Part shown: one piece after another, positions 62,138 through 64,000 of the stretch
Layout of the letters: each line of letters opens with the position of its first letter
Numbering within the stretch: position 1 is the stretch's first letter
From: Pseudomonas fluorescens
GTDB lineage: Bacteria > Pseudomonadota > Gammaproteobacteria > Pseudomonadales > Pseudomonadaceae
Direction of reading: 5' to 3'
Length of the DNA: 64,000 nt
Assembly (NCBI RefSeq): GCF_902498195.1
Contig: NZ_CABVIY010000002.1
Span: 806,001-870,000 of the forward strand
Translations under genes and position numbers: made by a program
The notes under the pieces: generated by a model
Told to the model about the DNA's origin: nothing
The model's database searches: none
What the model saw: the letters and a program-made list of their open reading frames with translations, nothing else

Positions 62138-62316
62138 GGTGCTCTCCTTCCTTTATCGGGACGAGAGTGTTGCCGAGCGCCAGACCGATGGCAACCGGAA
62201 AACGGGCATCAAACTCTCCAGGGCCGCGAAGAAGCGGTGCCTGGAAAATTACACTTCTCCTGCACCCGCTTGACTGGCTAAGCTCAGGGCTCACGAATTC
62301 CCGCAGAGGTCTCACC

Positions 62317-64000
62317 ATGCCGCAGCATTGGCCAGCCGCCGACATCGCCCGCTTGATCCTCGATGGCTTTGACGACTACCGCGAGCATTTCCGGCAGATC
62401 ACCGACGGTGCCCGGGCCCGTTTCGAGCGGGCCCAGTGGCAGGAGACGCAAGCCGCTTCGGCGGCGCGGATCAACCTCTACGAAGAGAAAGTCAGCGAAA
62501 CGGTCGAGCGGCTGCGTATCGCATTCGACAGTGACACGCTGGACGTCAGTTGCTGGCCGCTGGTCAAAAGCGCCTACATCAGCCTGATCGACCTGCGTTT
62601 CGACGATGAGTTGTCCGAGACCTGGTACAACTCGATTTTCTGCGGGTTGTTCAGCCACGACCTGATCAGCGATGGCTGCATGTTCATCCACACCACCCGG
62701 CCGAGCCTGCGCCGGGCGCGGGCCGCGCAAACCCGTACCTACAAACCCCAGGGCCAGTTGTCCGGCATGCTCGCGAGCATCTTCGCTGACTACCGCTTCA
62801 GCGAGGAATACGCCGACCTGCCGGGCGACCTGCGTCGCCTCGAAGCGCAACTGCGCGAGAACCTGCCGGACTGGGTGTGCAAGGACCCGGACCTGAGCGT
62901 CGAGCTGTTTTCCTCGGTGCTTTACCGCAACAAGGGCGCCTACCTGGTCGGGCGCATCTACACCGCCGACGAGCAATGGCCGCTGGCGATTCCGCTGCTG
63001 CACCTGGAAGGCCGTGGCATCCAGATCGACGCGCTGATCACCGACGAAGCCGACGTGTCGATCATCTTCTCGTTCACCCGTTCGTATTTCATGGTGGATG
63101 TGCCGGTGCCGGCGGAGTTCATCGGCTTCCTCAAGCGCATCCTGCCGGGCAAGCACATCGCCGAGCTGTACACCTCGATCGGCTTCTACAAGCACGGCAA
63201 GTCCGAGTTCTACCGGGCGCTGATCAATCACCTGGCCAACACCGATGACCAGTTCATCATGGCGCCCGGCGTGCGCGGCATGGTGATGAGCGTGTTCACC
63301 CTGCCGGGGTTCAACACCGTCTTCAAAATCATCAAGGACCGGTTCTCGCCGTCGAAAAACGTCGACCGCGCCACGGTGATCGAGAAGTATCGCCTGGTCA
63401 AAAGCGTCGATCGGGTCGGGCGCATGGCCGATACCCAGGAGTTCGCCGACTTCCGTTTCCCGCTCGGCAAATTCGATCCGGCGTGCCTTGAAGAGTTGCT
63501 GGACGTCGCACCCTCCACGGTGTCGGTGGAAGGCGACACGGTGCTGATCCGCCACTGCTGGACCGAGCGGCGGATGACGCCCTTGAACCTGTACCTGGAA
63601 AACGCCAACGAGGCGCAGGTCCGCGAGGCGCTGGAAGATTACGGCCTGGCGATCAAGCAACTGGCGGCGGCGAACATCTTTCCCGGCGACATGCTGCTGA
63701 AGAACTTTGGCGTCACCCGTCACGGCCGGGTGGTGTTCTACGACTACGACGAAATCTGCTTCCTCACCGAAGCCAACTTCCGCCACATCCCGGCGCCGCG
63801 AACGCCGGAGGACGAAATGGCCTCCGAGCCCTGGTACTCGATCGGGCCGCTGGACGTGTTCCCGGAAGAGTTTCCACCGTTCCTGTTTGCCGACGCCGGG
63901 CAGCGCAAGTTGTTCGATCAACTGCATGGCGAGTTGTACAACGCCGATTACTGGAAAGGTTTGCAGGAAGCGATTCGGGCGGGGAAGGTGATTGATGTGT
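62317..64000 (+). CDS. aceK: isocitrate dehydrogenase kinase/phosphatase, cut by window end
   Basis: AceK phosphorylates isocitrate dehydrogenase to turn carbon into the glyoxylate shunt and reverses this with the same active site. 561 of about 575 expected codons are present. The N-terminal regulatory domain ([18 protein letters not shown]) and the kinase domain with ATP loop [12 protein letters not shown] near residue 318 and F-Y-D-Y-D-E near 475 can be read. GAGG precedes ATG 62317. The frame has no stop before the window end. Confidence 0.95.
   Translation, partial: MPQHWPAADIARLILDGFDDYREHFRQITDGARARFERAQWQETQAASAARINLYEEKVSETVERLRIAFDSDTLDVSCWPLVKSAYISLIDLRFDDELSETWYNSIFCGLFSHDLISDGCMFIHTTRPSLRRARAAQTRTYKPQGQLSGMLASIFADYRFSEEYADLPGDLRRLEAQLRENLPDWVCKDPDLSVELFSSVLYRNKGAYLVGRIYTADEQWPLAIPLLHLEGRGIQIDALITDEADVSIIFSFTRSYFMVDVPVPAEFIGFLKRILPGKHIAELYTSIGFYKHGKSEFYRALINHLANTDDQFIMAPGVRGMVMSVFTLPGFNTVFKIIKDRFSPSKNVDRATVIEKYRLVKSVDRVGRMADTQEFADFRFPLGKFDPACLEELLDVAPSTVSVEGDTVLIRHCWTERRMTPLNLYLENANEAQVREALEDYGLAIKQLAAANIFPGDMLLKNFGVTRHGRVVFYDYDEICFLTEANFRHIPAPRTPEDEMASEPWYSIGPLDVFPEEFPPFLFADAGQRKLFDQLHGELYNADYWKGLQEAIRAGKVIDV

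Noticed and set aside
62284..63927. 547-codon minus-strand frame
   Set aside because: It is antisense to aceK, whose sequence is clear.

Overview
The window looks like chromosome of a Pseudomonas of the fluorescens group. The evidence is an algU-mucA-mucB-mucD stress-sigma cluster without mucC, the nadB/algU divergence, two families of Pseudomonas REP palindromes between genes (GTGGGAGCGGGCTTGCTCGCGAA type and AAAGATCGCAGCC..GGCAGCTCC type), and typical housekeeping genes (dapA-bamC-purC, rnd-ycgL, cysK, aceK). Nothing was searched against a database; all names come from reading the translated sequence.

Layout. 1-4.6 kb: the start of nadB on the minus strand, then algU-mucA-mucB-mucD (envelope stress and alginate control) behind a near-consensus AlgU promoter. 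4.6-18.3 kb: housekeeping genes (M48 protease with TPRs, TusA-like protein, PerM-like permease, Bcp, GcvR, DapA, BamC, metallo-hydrolase, PurC, tRNA-Ser(CGA), a LysR regulator, CHMI-like isomerase, EptA, RNase D, YcgL). 18.3-36.6 kb: metabolic and hypothetical genes, including oligopeptidase B, a LysR/MFS pair followed by the 5-oxoprolinase genes pxpABC, and a MoxR ATPase with its VWA partner.

36.67-44.49 kb: a compact integrative element of about 7.8 kb that I do not recognise. It has a tyrosine integrase at the left end, candidate att cores (14 of 16 bases identical) at both ends, repeated TGTGACACG arm-type motifs near both ends, a coiled-coil/HTH protein, a small HTH protein, six closely packed genes of which five have no recognisable function, a serine resolvase with a well-formed three-part res-like site, and a small membrane-anchored protein. 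No phage structural genes, replicase or cargo such as resistance genes can be seen. Its non-coding DNA is unusually rich in repeats: a 58-bp direct repeat pair, a perfect 16-bp palindrome within a GGGTAC array, and a 108-bp segment bounded by 15-base inverted repeats. This is the best candidate for something undescribed.

44.5-64 kb: a DUF4160/DUF2442 pair directly beside the right junction, a DUF748 protein, cysK, an LpxO-like hydroxylase, a DMT exporter, and a catabolic cluster. In the cluster a LysR regulator and a TctABC tripartite transporter (minus strand) face pdxA2, an MFS permease, an enolase-superfamily dehydratase, an AraD1/GguC-type FAH protein and a ketoglutaric-semialdehyde-type dehydrogenase (plus strand). 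Together these suggest oxidation of a sugar acid, probably a pentonate, to 2-oxoglutarate. Three LysR-type boxes lie in the two intergenic regions. The window ends inside aceK.
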